Assembly: GCF_009497155.1 (NCBI RefSeq)
Contig: NZ_WINI01000005.1
Span: forward strand, 62,001 to 126,000
Direction of reading: 5' to 3'
DNA: 64,000 bases
Source of the DNA: Glaciimonas soli
GTDB lineage: Bacteria > Pseudomonadota > Gammaproteobacteria > Burkholderiales > Burkholderiaceae_D
Part shown: piece after piece, positions 18,879 to 27,581 of the stretch
How positions within the stretch are numbered: position 1 is the stretch's first letter
Layout of the letters: each line of letters opens with the position of its first letter
Notes under the pieces: generated by a model
Database searches by the model: none
What the model saw: the letters and a program-made list of their open reading frames with translations, nothing else
What the model was told of the DNA's origin: nothing
Position numbers and translations under genes: made by a program

Positions 18879-18963
18879 TTTCTGGTTATATGGCGGGCTC
18901 ACCCGCATATTACATAAAAAATATCGGCGAGTGAGCTTCGCCGGCAGCAGATGGTTAAGCAAA

Positions 18964-20724
18964 ATGACGACTTTAGAACAACTAAATAACAGCGACATCA
19001 ACACTTTCGTAGCCACCCTCCACGGTATTTATGAGCATTCGCCATGGATACCGGAACGTGCGGCCAAGCTGCGTCCTTTTGCCAACATCACTGCATTGAA
19101 ACTAGCGATGCAAGACATCGTTCGACACGCCACCAACGATGAACAACTCGGTTTGATTCGTGCCCACCCGGAGTTGGCTGGCAAAGCAGCGGTTTCTGGC
19201 GAGTTAACCGCAGAATCGACCGATGAACAATCTAAAGCCGGACTGCATCTATGCAGCCCGGAAGAATTCGCCACACTACAAAAACTCAATAGCGATTACA
19301 ACAACAAATTTGGCTTCCCCTTCATCATTGCGGTCAAAGGCGCTGATGGTAAAGGTTTGACGCGCGAAACGATTATTAAAATGTTTACCCGCCGCTTGAG
19401 AAATCAAGTCGCCGATGAACAAGCCGAAGGTTTACGCCAAATCGGCCGTATCGCAGAAATGCGGGTTAACGCGTTGCTCGGTTACACACCAAAATTAGGT
19501 GAGTTGATCATGCAATGGTCGGAAGTGATCGGCGCATGGAGCGATGATGAAACCGGTTTGACTTGTGCTTACATGACCGATGCCCACCAACGCACTGCCA
19601 AGCAAATCGCCGTCTGGATGCGTGAAGCGGGCATGGAAGCACATATCGATGATGCCGGTAACGTGGTTGGTCGCTATTTGTCCGACAACCCGAATGCCAA
19701 AACCTTGCTGACAGGTTCCCATTACGACACCGTACGCAATGGTGGGAAATACGATGGCCGCGAGGGGATTTTGCTACCTATCGCCATCGTTAAACACTTA
19801 CATGAACGCGGCGAAAAACTGCCGTTCCATTTTGAAATTGTCGGTTTCTCGGAAGAAGAAGGCGTACGTTTCAAAAGCACATTCTTGGGCAGCAATGCCG
19901 TCACTGGCCGATTCGACATGGCTTTGTTAGACAAGCTCGACAACGACGGCATTAGCATGCGCGATGCTTTGCAAAAAGCCGGCCACACCCCTGAAAACAT
20001 CCCTGCATTAGCACGCAATCCGACCGACCTGCTCGGTTTCGTTGAGGTGCATATCGAACAAGGTCCAGTGTTATTGGGACGCGATCTGCCGGTGGGTATT
20101 GTCACGTCTATCGCAGGCAGTTGCCGCTACATGGTGCAATTGAAAGGTGTCGCCAGCCATTCCGGCACGACCCCGATGAACATGCGCAAAGATGCCGCCA
20201 CTGCCGCTGCCGAAATCGTGCTCTACGTCGAACAACGTTGCGCGCAAGATCAACATGCATCACTGGTCGGCACCGTCGGTCAATTGCAAGTACCAAACGG
20301 TTCCACTAATGTAATTCCCGGCGCTTGCGTGTTTTCTTTGGATATTCGCGCCGAAGTGGACACCATCCGCGACGCTGCCGTCAACGATGTGTTGAAGTTC
20401 ATTGAAACAACTTGTCAACGTCGTTTTGTTGAAAGCAGCGTAGAAAAAATGGTATCCGAGCCAGCGGCACCATGTGCACCGTGGTTGATGGAACAACTGA
20501 GCGCTGCGACGAAACGCGCTGGCGTCAAGCCATTCAAATTGGCTTCCGGTGCGGGTCATGATGCGATGGCGATTGCACACATCACCGATGTAGCAATGTT
20601 GTTTACGCGTTGTGGCAATGGTGGAATCAGTCACAATCCATTGGAAACCATGACTGCCGACGATGCTGAAGTATCGGCGCAAATCTTGTTGGATTTTTTG
20701 CGTAATTTTAAAGCTAAGGCGTAA
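18964..20724 (+). CDS. uraD/allC: fusion of OHCU decarboxylase and allantoate amidohydrolase
   Basis: Two purine-ring-opening enzymes in one 586-residue chain. Residues ~1-165 are OHCU decarboxylase (UraD), with IRAHPELAGKAAVSGELTAE carrying the catalytic His. Residues ~175-586 are an M20-family amidohydrolase: GSHYDTVRNGGKYDGREG binds the dimetal centre, FSEEEGVRF has the catalytic Glu, and VEHIEQGP-type text (VHIEQGPVL) and GVASHSGTTPM follow. Together they would yield allantoin and, after an allantoinase encoded elsewhere, degrade allantoate. I start at MTTLEQLNNSDINTF because UraD homology begins there; the frame is open 51 codons further upstream. No strong ribosome site. Confidence 0.92.
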   Translation: MTTLEQLNNSDINTFVATLHGIYEHSPWIPERAAKLRPFANITALKLAMQDIVRHATNDEQLGLIRAHPELAGKAAVSGELTAESTDEQSKAGLHLCSPEEFATLQKLNSDYNNKFGFPFIIAVKGADGKGLTRETIIKMFTRRLRNQVADEQAEGLRQIGRIAEMRVNALLGYTPKLGELIMQWSEVIGAWSDDETGLTCAYMTDAHQRTAKQIAVWMREAGMEAHIDDAGNVVGRYLSDNPNAKTLLTGSHYDTVRNGGKYDGREGILLPIAIVKHLHERGEKLPFHFEIVGFSEEEGVRFKSTFLGSNAVTGRFDMALLDKLDNDGISMRDALQKAGHTPENIPALARNPTDLLGFVEVHIEQGPVLLGRDLPVGIVTSIAGSCRYMVQLKGVASHSGTTPMNMRKDAATAAAEIVLYVEQRCAQDQHASLVGTVGQLQVPNGSTNVIPGACVFSLDIRAEVDTIRDAAVNDVLKFIETTCQRRFVESSVEKMVSEPAAPCAPWLMEQLSAATKRAGVKPFKLASGAGHDAMAIAHITDVAMLFTRCGNGGISHNPLETMTADDAEVSAQILLDFLRNFKAKA

Positions 20725-20752
20725 TAAAACTTTCATTCCGAATCAGTTATTG

Positions 20753-20874
20753 GACTTCTTTCAGAGTCGTAGCGAGCGGATCAGAATTGTGCCGAGAAGC
20801 GCAACCGTCCCCAACAAGGGCGGTGAGTATCACAGGCGCAATCCCGATTGGCGCAGCAGGTTCTGAATGAAGTC
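20753..20874. repeat. structured intergenic element, copy 2 (GAGAAGCGCA internal loop)
   Basis: Outer arms of 13 bases (20753-20765 with 20862-20874, one mismatch). Inner helix ATTGTGCC / GGCGCAAT (20786-20793 with 20835-20842), then the internal loop GAGAAGCGCA / GAGTATCACA, capped by ACCGTCC / GGGCGGT. The junction is GATTGGCGCAGCAGGTT. Loop and junction match copy 1 at 14521, while the stems differ in sequence but still pair. It lies in the leader of the 8-oxoguanine deaminase gene, in the sense orientation. Confidence 0.8.
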
Positions 20875-20933
20875 TTTCTTGGGTTTAAACAGATAGACGT
20901 ATCAAGATACATATCTTCGGTCTTGGCAAACAC

Positions 20934-20974
20934 CCTCACTCCTGCCCTTCTTCCGTTTGCGGGAGTTGGGCTCC
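20934..20974. repeat. short hairpin repeat related to the prfB-lysS gap
   Basis: GCCCTTCTTCC and GCGGGAGTTGGGC form a stem after the words GGTCTTGGCAAAC. The same lead words and a similar hairpin occur at 52373-52426, so this is a dispersed repeat. It lies directly upstream of the 8-oxoguanine deaminase start. Confidence 0.55.
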
Positions 20975-20995
20975 AAGCAAAGAAGGTAGGTAAAT

Positions 20996-22357
20996 ATGTC
21001 AAAAACTCTCTTAATCAAAAATGCCCGCGTTGTCGTCACCATGGACGAACAACGCCGTGAAATTGCCAACGGTGCTGTTTTCATTCGCGATAACGTCATC
21101 GAACAAGTTGGCAGCAGCGCCGATTTGCCGCACATCGCTGACGAAGTGATTGATGCCAGCAACCACGTTGTGATTCCCGGCCTGGTCAACACCCATCACC
21201 ATATGTACCAAAGCCTGACGCGCGTGATTCCTGCAGCGCAAAATGGTGAACTGTTCAACTGGCTGACTAACCTCTATCCAATCTGGGCCAACTTGACGCC
21301 GGAAATGATTCAGGTTTCTACACTGACAGCGATGGCGGAATTGATACTGTCTGGCTGCACTACCAGCAGTGATCATCTGTATATTTATCCGAACGGTTGC
21401 AAACTCGATGACAGCATAGAAGCCGCGCAAAAAATCGGTATGCGCTTCCATGCTGCACGCGGCTCGATGAGTGTCGGTCAGTCCAAAGGTGGGCTGCCAC
21501 CGGATTGCGTGGTCGAAGATGAAAAAGCCATTTTGAAAGATACACAACGCCTGATCGAGACCTATCACGATGCCAGTCGTCATGCGATGCAACGCATCGT
21601 GGTGGCACCGTGCTCTCCGTTTTCAGTATCACGTGATTTGATGAAAGAAGCCGCTGTACTGGCTCGTCATCACGGCGTTTCACTGCATACGCATTTGGCA
21701 GAAAACGTCAACGATATTGCCTACAGCCGCGAAAAATTCAACATGACGCCGGCCGAATACGCCGAAGATTGCGGCTGGGTTGGTCACGATGTCTGGCATG
21801 CGCATTGCGTGCAACTCGACGACGAAGGTATTTACATGTTTGCCCGCACCGGCACTGGCATTGCTCACTGCCCTTGTTCAAATATGCGCTTAGCGTCCGG
21901 CATCGCCCCGATTCGCAAAATGATCGATGCTGGCGTATCAGTTGGCCTTGGTGTTGATGGTTCGGCATCCAACGACGGCGCGCACATGCTGGGCGAGACA
22001 CGCCAGGCTATGCTGCTGCAGCGCGTCGGCTTTGGCCCTGATGCGATGACCGCACGCCAAGCGCTGGAAATCGCCACGTTAGGCGGTGCAAAAGTGCTCA
22101 ACCGCGACGACATCGGTGCTCTCAAACCGGGCATGTCGGCTGACTTGGTGCTATTTGATTTGAATCAGGTAGGTTTTGCCGGCGGCTGGCACGATCCGGT
22201 TGCCGCATTGGTGTTCTGCACGCCGTCTGACGTCGCTTACAGCGTGATCAACGGGCAAGTTGTGGTGCGCAATGGGCAATTGACGACAGTCGATTTGGGA
22301 AATGTATTGGAGCGTCATAATAAATTGGCAATAACTTTGGCAGAAGCCGCACGCTAA
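20996..22357 (+). CDS. 8-oxoguanine deaminase family amidohydrolase
   Basis: Predicted to deaminate 8-oxoguanine to urate, feeding PuuD. 453 residues in the amidohydrolase superfamily. Metal ligands: NTHHHMYQSLTR, HTHLAEN, WHAHCVQL and GVDGSASNDGAHM. The last motif, with LYPIWANLTPEM, fits the 8-oxoguanine deaminase/hydroxydechloroatrazine ethylaminohydrolase branch better than plain guanine deaminase. AAGGTAGG precedes the ATG. Last gene of the rightward purine arm, behind a structured intergenic element. Confidence 0.88.
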   Translation: MSKTLLIKNARVVVTMDEQRREIANGAVFIRDNVIEQVGSSADLPHIADEVIDASNHVVIPGLVNTHHHMYQSLTRVIPAAQNGELFNWLTNLYPIWANLTPEMIQVSTLTAMAELILSGCTTSSDHLYIYPNGCKLDDSIEAAQKIGMRFHAARGSMSVGQSKGGLPPDCVVEDEKAILKDTQRLIETYHDASRHAMQRIVVAPCSPFSVSRDLMKEAAVLARHHGVSLHTHLAENVNDIAYSREKFNMTPAEYAEDCGWVGHDVWHAHCVQLDDEGIYMFARTGTGIAHCPCSNMRLASGIAPIRKMIDAGVSVGLGVDGSASNDGAHMLGETRQAMLLQRVGFGPDAMTARQALEIATLGGAKVLNRDDIGALKPGMSADLVLFDLNQVGFAGGWHDPVAALVFCTPSDVAYSVINGQVVVRNGQLTTVDLGNVLERHNKLAITLAEAAR

Positions 22358-22427
22358 AATCCACATTCGGTATTGCGCAATAAATTCTTTTGTTCGCCTA
22401 ACCTGAACTAAAGACATCGCTTCAAAA

Positions 22428-22456
22428 TGGGGAAATGTTTCCTTACCATTTCCCCA
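22428..22456. terminator. hairpin between the deaminase and the condensin operon
   Basis: Perfect ten-pair stem TGGGGAAATG / CATTTCCCCA with a nine-base loop. No T-run follows on the plus strand, so it could end the purine transcript weakly or act as an operator for the next operon, whose start is 28 bases away. Confidence 0.5.
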
Positions 22457-22483
22457 TACCCCAGAGTGCCTTAAAATAGCGGC

Positions 22484-23839
22484 ATGCAAAATATCACCAA
22501 TACCGTTCCAGCCGCTAATGACGAACCGCAAACCAGCCTGCAAGCCTACTTCAAGCCAGAAATCTCCCCTGATGACATAGAGCAAGTTTTTCGTTTAAAA
22601 CGCGCGCAACCGCTATTAGAGTCATTCACTGCCCTATTCCACGGTGGTTTTGATGGCGTTATCGTCCGTTTGCTGGTGCTACGTGAGTTGGCGGCAGACA
22701 CACAATCGTCAACGGTGACCCGCGCCGAAATCAACGCCAAACTCGGTTATCTGGAACCTGAGAGCCTGGAAACCGTATTGAGCCGCCTGCGCTCCTATCA
22801 GTTATTGGCATGGGATGCCGGTCAAAGCGTGTATCGCATTACACCGACTGCGCGGAATGTATTGGCAGCTTTAGATAGTTTATTGACAATAGAGCAAAAT
22901 GACGATGCCGCCGACATGGGATTTCTGATGTCGCAAGTTGCTGGTGCGCAAGCTGTAGGCGGTGTCAGCATTGAACAATTGCAGCATTTGTTGGGACGTC
23001 TGGTCGAGTTGAAAGAAGAATTCAGCGACGCCATCGCCTCCGGTTCTGAATTCCTTTTAAGATCGGCCCAAACCAAGTGGAACAGAGCCTGCGATTGGGT
23101 CGAACAAGGCACTAAAATCATTCATGCGATCACCACTGACAGCCGCGCTGATGCCGCAACGCATCGCGCAGCGCAAGCGATTGGTCGAGCGCAAAGCGCC
23201 TTGCTTAATATGCAGGGTATGTTTTCGCGCACACTCAATCAAATCGAACGCCAGCGCGTGCATCTGGGCCAGTCGGGACTTTCCACTACGGATATCAAGA
23301 GCTGGCTGTTACAGCATGACGATCTGGCAGCACTGGCAATTGACGCCATTGCCTTGCCACTGACACCATTATTTATCACGCCTGCTGAAATGATTGACGT
23401 GGCCGAATCCGAGTTGTTTGCAGCCCGTCTTGCCAGCATCAATTCGGTATTGCCATCTGGTGAAAATGCGCTGATCTCGCAAAGTCAAGATACCAGCATG
23501 CCGCAAGAATTGAATGCCTGGCTGACGCATTTGGCGCAATTTGCCACGGTCAACGCCAGCGATACTTCAGTTACGACAGCACCCACACCGATAGAACAAG
23601 TGCTGCTGCCGGCAAACTTTGCGGTAGCCTCTTATCGCGCTTCTCTGTTACCGCTGATCGGTGATGAAAGCGAAGCCGCACTACAAGGCGGCACCGCCAC
23701 CATGGCGCGTCTGCCACTGGTCTTTATCACTGGTGACGGCATGGTGACCCTGGACGATGAGCACGTTGCGGCGATCTCGGTTGGTACACTCGGTACCAAA
23801 ACAAACACAAGTGAAACTTCAACAGAAATAACAAAATGA
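22484..23839 (+). CDS. mksF: MksF/JetA-like kleisin subunit of a condensin-like complex
   Basis: 451 residues. The N-terminal part looks like a winged helix (DGVIVRLLVLRELAADTQSSTVTRAEINAKL begins it), followed by a long helical region (EQLQHLLGRLVELKEEFSD, then NMQGMFSRTLNQIERQR) as expected of a kleisin that bridges an SMC dimer. Assignment rests mainly on position and size: it overlaps a KITE-sized gene by four bases (ATGA), which in turn overlaps an SMC ATPase gene. Weak ribosome site. Direct homology should be confirmed by profile search. Confidence 0.75.
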   Translation: MQNITNTVPAANDEPQTSLQAYFKPEISPDDIEQVFRLKRAQPLLESFTALFHGGFDGVIVRLLVLRELAADTQSSTVTRAEINAKLGYLEPESLETVLSRLRSYQLLAWDAGQSVYRITPTARNVLAALDSLLTIEQNDDAADMGFLMSQVAGAQAVGGVSIEQLQHLLGRLVELKEEFSDAIASGSEFLLRSAQTKWNRACDWVEQGTKIIHAITTDSRADAATHRAAQAIGRAQSALLNMQGMFSRTLNQIERQRVHLGQSGLSTTDIKSWLLQHDDLAALAIDAIALPLTPLFITPAEMIDVAESELFAARLASINSVLPSGENALISQSQDTSMPQELNAWLTHLAQFATVNASDTSVTTAPTPIEQVLLPANFAVASYRASLLPLIGDESEAALQGGTATMARLPLVFITGDGMVTLDDEHVAAISVGTLGTKTNTSETSTEITK

Positions 23840-24555
23840 TCGATGATGCACAAATCCTGATTGCGCGATTAATGACGCATCAAACCTTGAAGCGCGATGA
23901 AAAATTGGTGAAACGCGCATTGTCCGATGAAGTGTTTCGGGCAGAAATCGATACACGTCTGGCCAACTGCGGTCTGAAATTTCTGGATAATGTCTACGCA
24001 GATCATGTGACGCTGGCACTGCAACGTACTGTAGAGCCTGCAATTTTCGGTTCCAATTCAGTCTGGCAAAACAATAATTTCGGTTTGGCACGCGATGGAG
24101 TCGCCTTGCTAGTCGTGTTGTGGGCGCAAATTATTTTGCCTAAACGCGAACGCCAGGAAGCACACCAACTGGCCGATGACGATCAAAACGATATGTTCGG
24201 CAAAGACAAACCAATGCCTCGTGCAGAAAATTCCTCTATCGGCATTTCTTACAAAGCGCTGTTGACCGATTTCGGCGACAAGCTCGGTAAAAAAACGCGC
24301 ATGGATATGAATCTTGGACAGCTTGCCAAACTCGGTTTCATCGAACGTCGCAACGACATGATTACAGAAGGCCCATTACTGGACTTGATGATGGATACCG
24401 ACACGCTGAAAGAACGCATCATCAATGGCGCACTGGCCGACGTATTCAAAACTTCACCGGTCACTATTGTCGAAACCGCGGTAGAAACTGCGATAGAAAC
24501 ACCAGCAGGAACCACCCTTCCAGTAGCAGAACAGGACACACATGTTTCACATTAA
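23836..24555 (+). CDS. mksE: MksE/JetB-like KITE subunit
   Basis: 239 residues, start codon overlapping the previous stop (ATGA). Helix-rich with winged-helix-like portions: GLARDGVALLVVLWAQIILPKRE and the C-terminal part with LGQLAKLGFIERRNDMITEGPLLDLM, which reads like a wing. The tail is a low-complexity ETAVETAIETPAG-type segment. MksE and JetB proteins are of this size and lie between kleisin and SMC genes. Role inferred from the gene order. Confidence 0.75.
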   Translation: MIDDAQILIARLMTHQTLKRDEKLVKRALSDEVFRAEIDTRLANCGLKFLDNVYADHVTLALQRTVEPAIFGSNSVWQNNNFGLARDGVALLVVLWAQIILPKRERQEAHQLADDDQNDMFGKDKPMPRAENSSIGISYKALLTDFGDKLGKKTRMDMNLGQLAKLGFIERRNDMITEGPLLDLMMDTDTLKERIINGALADVFKTSPVTIVETAVETAIETPAGTTLPVAEQDTHVSH

Positions 24556-27361
24556 ATCGCTAGAACTGGTCCATTGGGATTACTGGCAACGCATCAAAAA
24601 TATTCCGCTAGACGCTAAAATCATCACCATCGCCGGTCAGAACGGCTCCGGCAAAACCACCTTGCTCGATGCATTGCGTACCTTGTTCGGGCTGGATTGC
24701 TCTAACGGTCGTTCGTATAAACATTACGCTCGTCACTCTGGTGAGCAAACCGCGTGGTTGCGCGCCGTGGTCGATAACCGTCCGCTCGGCAAACAGCTGT
24801 CGAATCGCCCTTTCCGCTCATCCGGTTTTTTTAGTGAAGATGACGTCACGCTGTTTTGCCAGATCGAAAAAAATGGTGGCGATTGGAAGCGCAGCTATTT
24901 GATGCGTCCCGGTGTCGTCGAAATTGAAGAGGTACAAGATGCCAGCGATTGGCTAGGTCCCGATACTTATCGCAAACGTTTAGCCAATGCGGGGTTGTCG
25001 CCCGCTATGGCAAAAGTGCTGGCGTTAGAACAAGGTGAAACCGACAAACTCTGCGAATATGCGCCGCGCCAGTTGTTGGACCTGGTGTTTCAGGTATTTG
25101 GCGATAAAGAGGTACTGGATGATTACGATCATGCCAAACACCATCAGCGCGAAACTGAAGTCGAACTGCAGCGTTTTGAAACAGAATTGGAAGCTTCAAA
25201 AACCAATCTGGAAGGCTTGCGCCTGCGGGTCGCCAATTATCACTCTTGGGAACATCTCAACAAAGAAAAACAAAATCTCCAGGCCGAAATTCTGCCGATT
25301 TTGCAGTATCACGAAGCACGCGAAAAAGCCGCAGATATCAGTCAGAAGTTGCGCAATGAGAGAAAAAATTTAGTTACACAGGAAGAGCAACTGTCAACCA
25401 CCCGCGCGACTTTATCGAAATTGGCCGATGCCCTCAGCAACGCCAATAATCACGAAGCTGCGCTGGAAAAAGAAGAATCATCACTGCTCAAGCAACTGAG
25501 CGAATGTAATAGCAAATTAAAGCCGCTGGAAAATTTACTCGGCCAGAAAGAACGATTACAAAAACTTGCGGCGGACGCTGGTTCCGATATCGCCGATGCT
25601 GCTGCACAACTGGAAACCAAAGAAGCTGAAAATTTAGTCTTGCGCCAAAAACGCGCAACGCTGGCCGAACGTATCAGCGGCGATAAAGCCACTATCAGCG
25701 CATTGGAAAGCAAGGCTGCATTACCAGAGCCAGATGACGTGCGCAGCATGCGCCGTGCCTTACGTGACGCAGGTTTGGATCACGTCATGTTGAGTGACAT
25801 CGTGGAAGTCAGCGATACGCGCTGGCAAGGCGCGGTCGAGGGCGTATTGCGCAGCTATACGTCCGTGATTTTGCTGGAAGATGCCAGCAAAGCGGGGGCA
25901 GCGTATCGTTTAGCCGAGCAGCAACGCTACAAGCATTTCATCGTCCCTGAACGCAGCATCGCACCAGTAACAAAGGACCAAAGCTTATTGTCGGTATTAC
26001 GTTTTAGTGCGCCGGTTCCAGCGTGGTTAATCGAGCAATTGGCACGCATCACACGCGTGGACTCAGTTGATATCGGCATGCATTTATCCAACAAAGAAGA
26101 ATGGATTACGCCCGAGGCTTACCACCATGAACGACGCGGCGGCCGATCATTATCGGTGGAGGTATCACGCTATCGCTTCGGTCAGGCTGGCCGTACGCAA
26201 CGCCTGGAAGCCTTGCAAAAAAACATGCAAAAGCTGGAGAGCGAAGAAGATCAACTGACGTTAAGCATAAGCAAGCTGGCGACCGAATGCAGCACATTAA
26301 AATCGCGTCTCGCTGGCGTTGATGCAGCCAAAGAACTGAGTGCTCGCCAAGCCGAATTCGATGAAGCCGCGCACAATGCTACGCCATTAAAAACCTCGCG
26401 CACCAGTATCGGCACGCGTCTGGCGGAAATCGGTCCAGAAAAGAAAAAAGCAACGGAAGCCCGTACCCGCGCCGACACCGTATGGAATAACACTAAAGCG
26501 TCTTTATCGGACAGCGAAGCCCAGCTACGTCACGCTGGCAAGCGTCACACCCTTGATCGCAGCACACATGCGCAAGCTTTAGTAGAGACCCACAAAACAT
26601 GGCATCACCTGCCGTTTAACTGGCGTAGCCCAGCGCGGCGCGCAGCCTTGGTTACAGAACATCAAAATGCGCATCAAGTCGATTTGCGTCTGAATAATCT
26701 GATTGCCGATCTGGCGCGAGATGATTGGGAAACCGACAGCACAGTGGTGGATCAACATGTGCGTCTGCGTCATCAATTGCAAGAACGTGAAAGCGAAACC
26801 GACGAACGTCGCTATCAAAATAATCGCGCCATTGAAGCCACGACCAATGCGCGCGGCGTTTACATAGAACGCTTGCGTTACACCATCAAAACCTATGGTC
26901 GCAATATTAAAGAATTGGGTGAGCTTGCCGGTATCGAAGTTCATACCGATGCAGTGCGATTGGAAAACGATGACATTCAGCTAGCGCAAGCCGGTTTGCA
27001 TGTCCGCTTTAAATTCGACGGCAAAGGCATCATCGGCATGAACGACGGCGAAGCATCGGGCGGCCAGCAAGTAATGAAATCCCTGATTCTACTAATCGGT
27101 TTATTGAAATCCGATGATGGTGCTGGCGGCTTCGTTTTCATCGACGAACCATTCGCTCATCTGGATATTCGCAATATTCAATTGGTAGGAGAATTTCTTA
27201 AGAATACCGATGCGCAGTATTTGATGACAACACCGTTGACGCATAATACCGATGTCTATGATCCGTCTGAACTGACCTTAATCACCAAGAAAAAAGACAA
27301 GAATACGGCGTGGGCACAACCGATTACGGTGTTGCAGCGAAGGATGGCGAAAGTGGCATAA
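24542..27361 (+). CDS. mksB: MksB/JetC-like SMC ATPase
   Basis: 939-residue SMC-type motor protein. Walker A GQNGSGKT at residues 32-39, long coiled coil at ~200-390, a hinge-like region at ~400-560 (DTRWQGAVEGVLRSYTSVILLED is in the style of JetC/MukB hinges), a second coiled coil to ~790, signature motif SGGQ at ~839 and Walker B FVFIDEPFAHLD at ~864. Shorter than typical JetC (~1100). It would form a DNA-extruding complex with the two upstream products. Overlaps mksE by 14 bases. No JetD nuclease follows. Confidence 0.85.
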   Translation: MFHIKSLELVHWDYWQRIKNIPLDAKIITIAGQNGSGKTTLLDALRTLFGLDCSNGRSYKHYARHSGEQTAWLRAVVDNRPLGKQLSNRPFRSSGFFSEDDVTLFCQIEKNGGDWKRSYLMRPGVVEIEEVQDASDWLGPDTYRKRLANAGLSPAMAKVLALEQGETDKLCEYAPRQLLDLVFQVFGDKEVLDDYDHAKHHQRETEVELQRFETELEASKTNLEGLRLRVANYHSWEHLNKEKQNLQAEILPILQYHEAREKAADISQKLRNERKNLVTQEEQLSTTRATLSKLADALSNANNHEAALEKEESSLLKQLSECNSKLKPLENLLGQKERLQKLAADAGSDIADAAAQLETKEAENLVLRQKRATLAERISGDKATISALESKAALPEPDDVRSMRRALRDAGLDHVMLSDIVEVSDTRWQGAVEGVLRSYTSVILLEDASKAGAAYRLAEQQRYKHFIVPERSIAPVTKDQSLLSVLRFSAPVPAWLIEQLARITRVDSVDIGMHLSNKEEWITPEAYHHERRGGRSLSVEVSRYRFGQAGRTQRLEALQKNMQKLESEEDQLTLSISKLATECSTLKSRLAGVDAAKELSARQAEFDEAAHNATPLKTSRTSIGTRLAEIGPEKKKATEARTRADTVWNNTKASLSDSEAQLRHAGKRHTLDRSTHAQALVETHKTWHHLPFNWRSPARRAALVTEHQNAHQVDLRLNNLIADLARDDWETDSTVVDQHVRLRHQLQERESETDERRYQNNRAIEATTNARGVYIERLRYTIKTYGRNIKELGELAGIEVHTDAVRLENDDIQLAQAGLHVRFKFDGKGIIGMNDGEASGGQQVMKSLILLIGLLKSDDGAGGFVFIDEPFAHLDIRNIQLVGEFLKNTDAQYLMTTPLTHNTDVYDPSELTLITKKKDKNTAWAQPITVLQRRMAKVA

Positions 27362-27395
27362 GGATAAGACTCTATCAATCCGCTATTGTCAGTAA

Positions 27396-27470
27396 CTTGA
27401 TAAGTAATACCAAATAATGGATTTGAAAAATACCACCGTCATCCTCGCGAACGCGGGAATGACGATGGTT
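27396..27470. repeat. REP/MITE-like element, half copy
   Basis: Begins AAGTAATACCAAATAA, continues with ATTTGAAAAATACCACC and ends in the palindrome CGCGAACGCGGGAATGAC. It matches the left half of the full elements at 32990 and 57896. It lies just behind the condensin operon. Confidence 0.75.
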
Positions 27471-27523
27471 AGAATATGGCTCTGCGTAACATCAATTAAT
27501 TTTACTTTCATTGTTCATACAAA

Positions 27524-27552
27524 AAAAAAGCGCCTATCATCAGCGCTTTTTT
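27524..27552. terminator. bidirectional terminator
   Basis: AAAAAAGCGC / GCGCTTTTTT stem with a nine-base loop between the converging mksB and DUF1185 genes. Confidence 0.8.
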
Positions 27553-27581
27553 ATTTACTGCGATTGTTTTTCTCAAAACAA

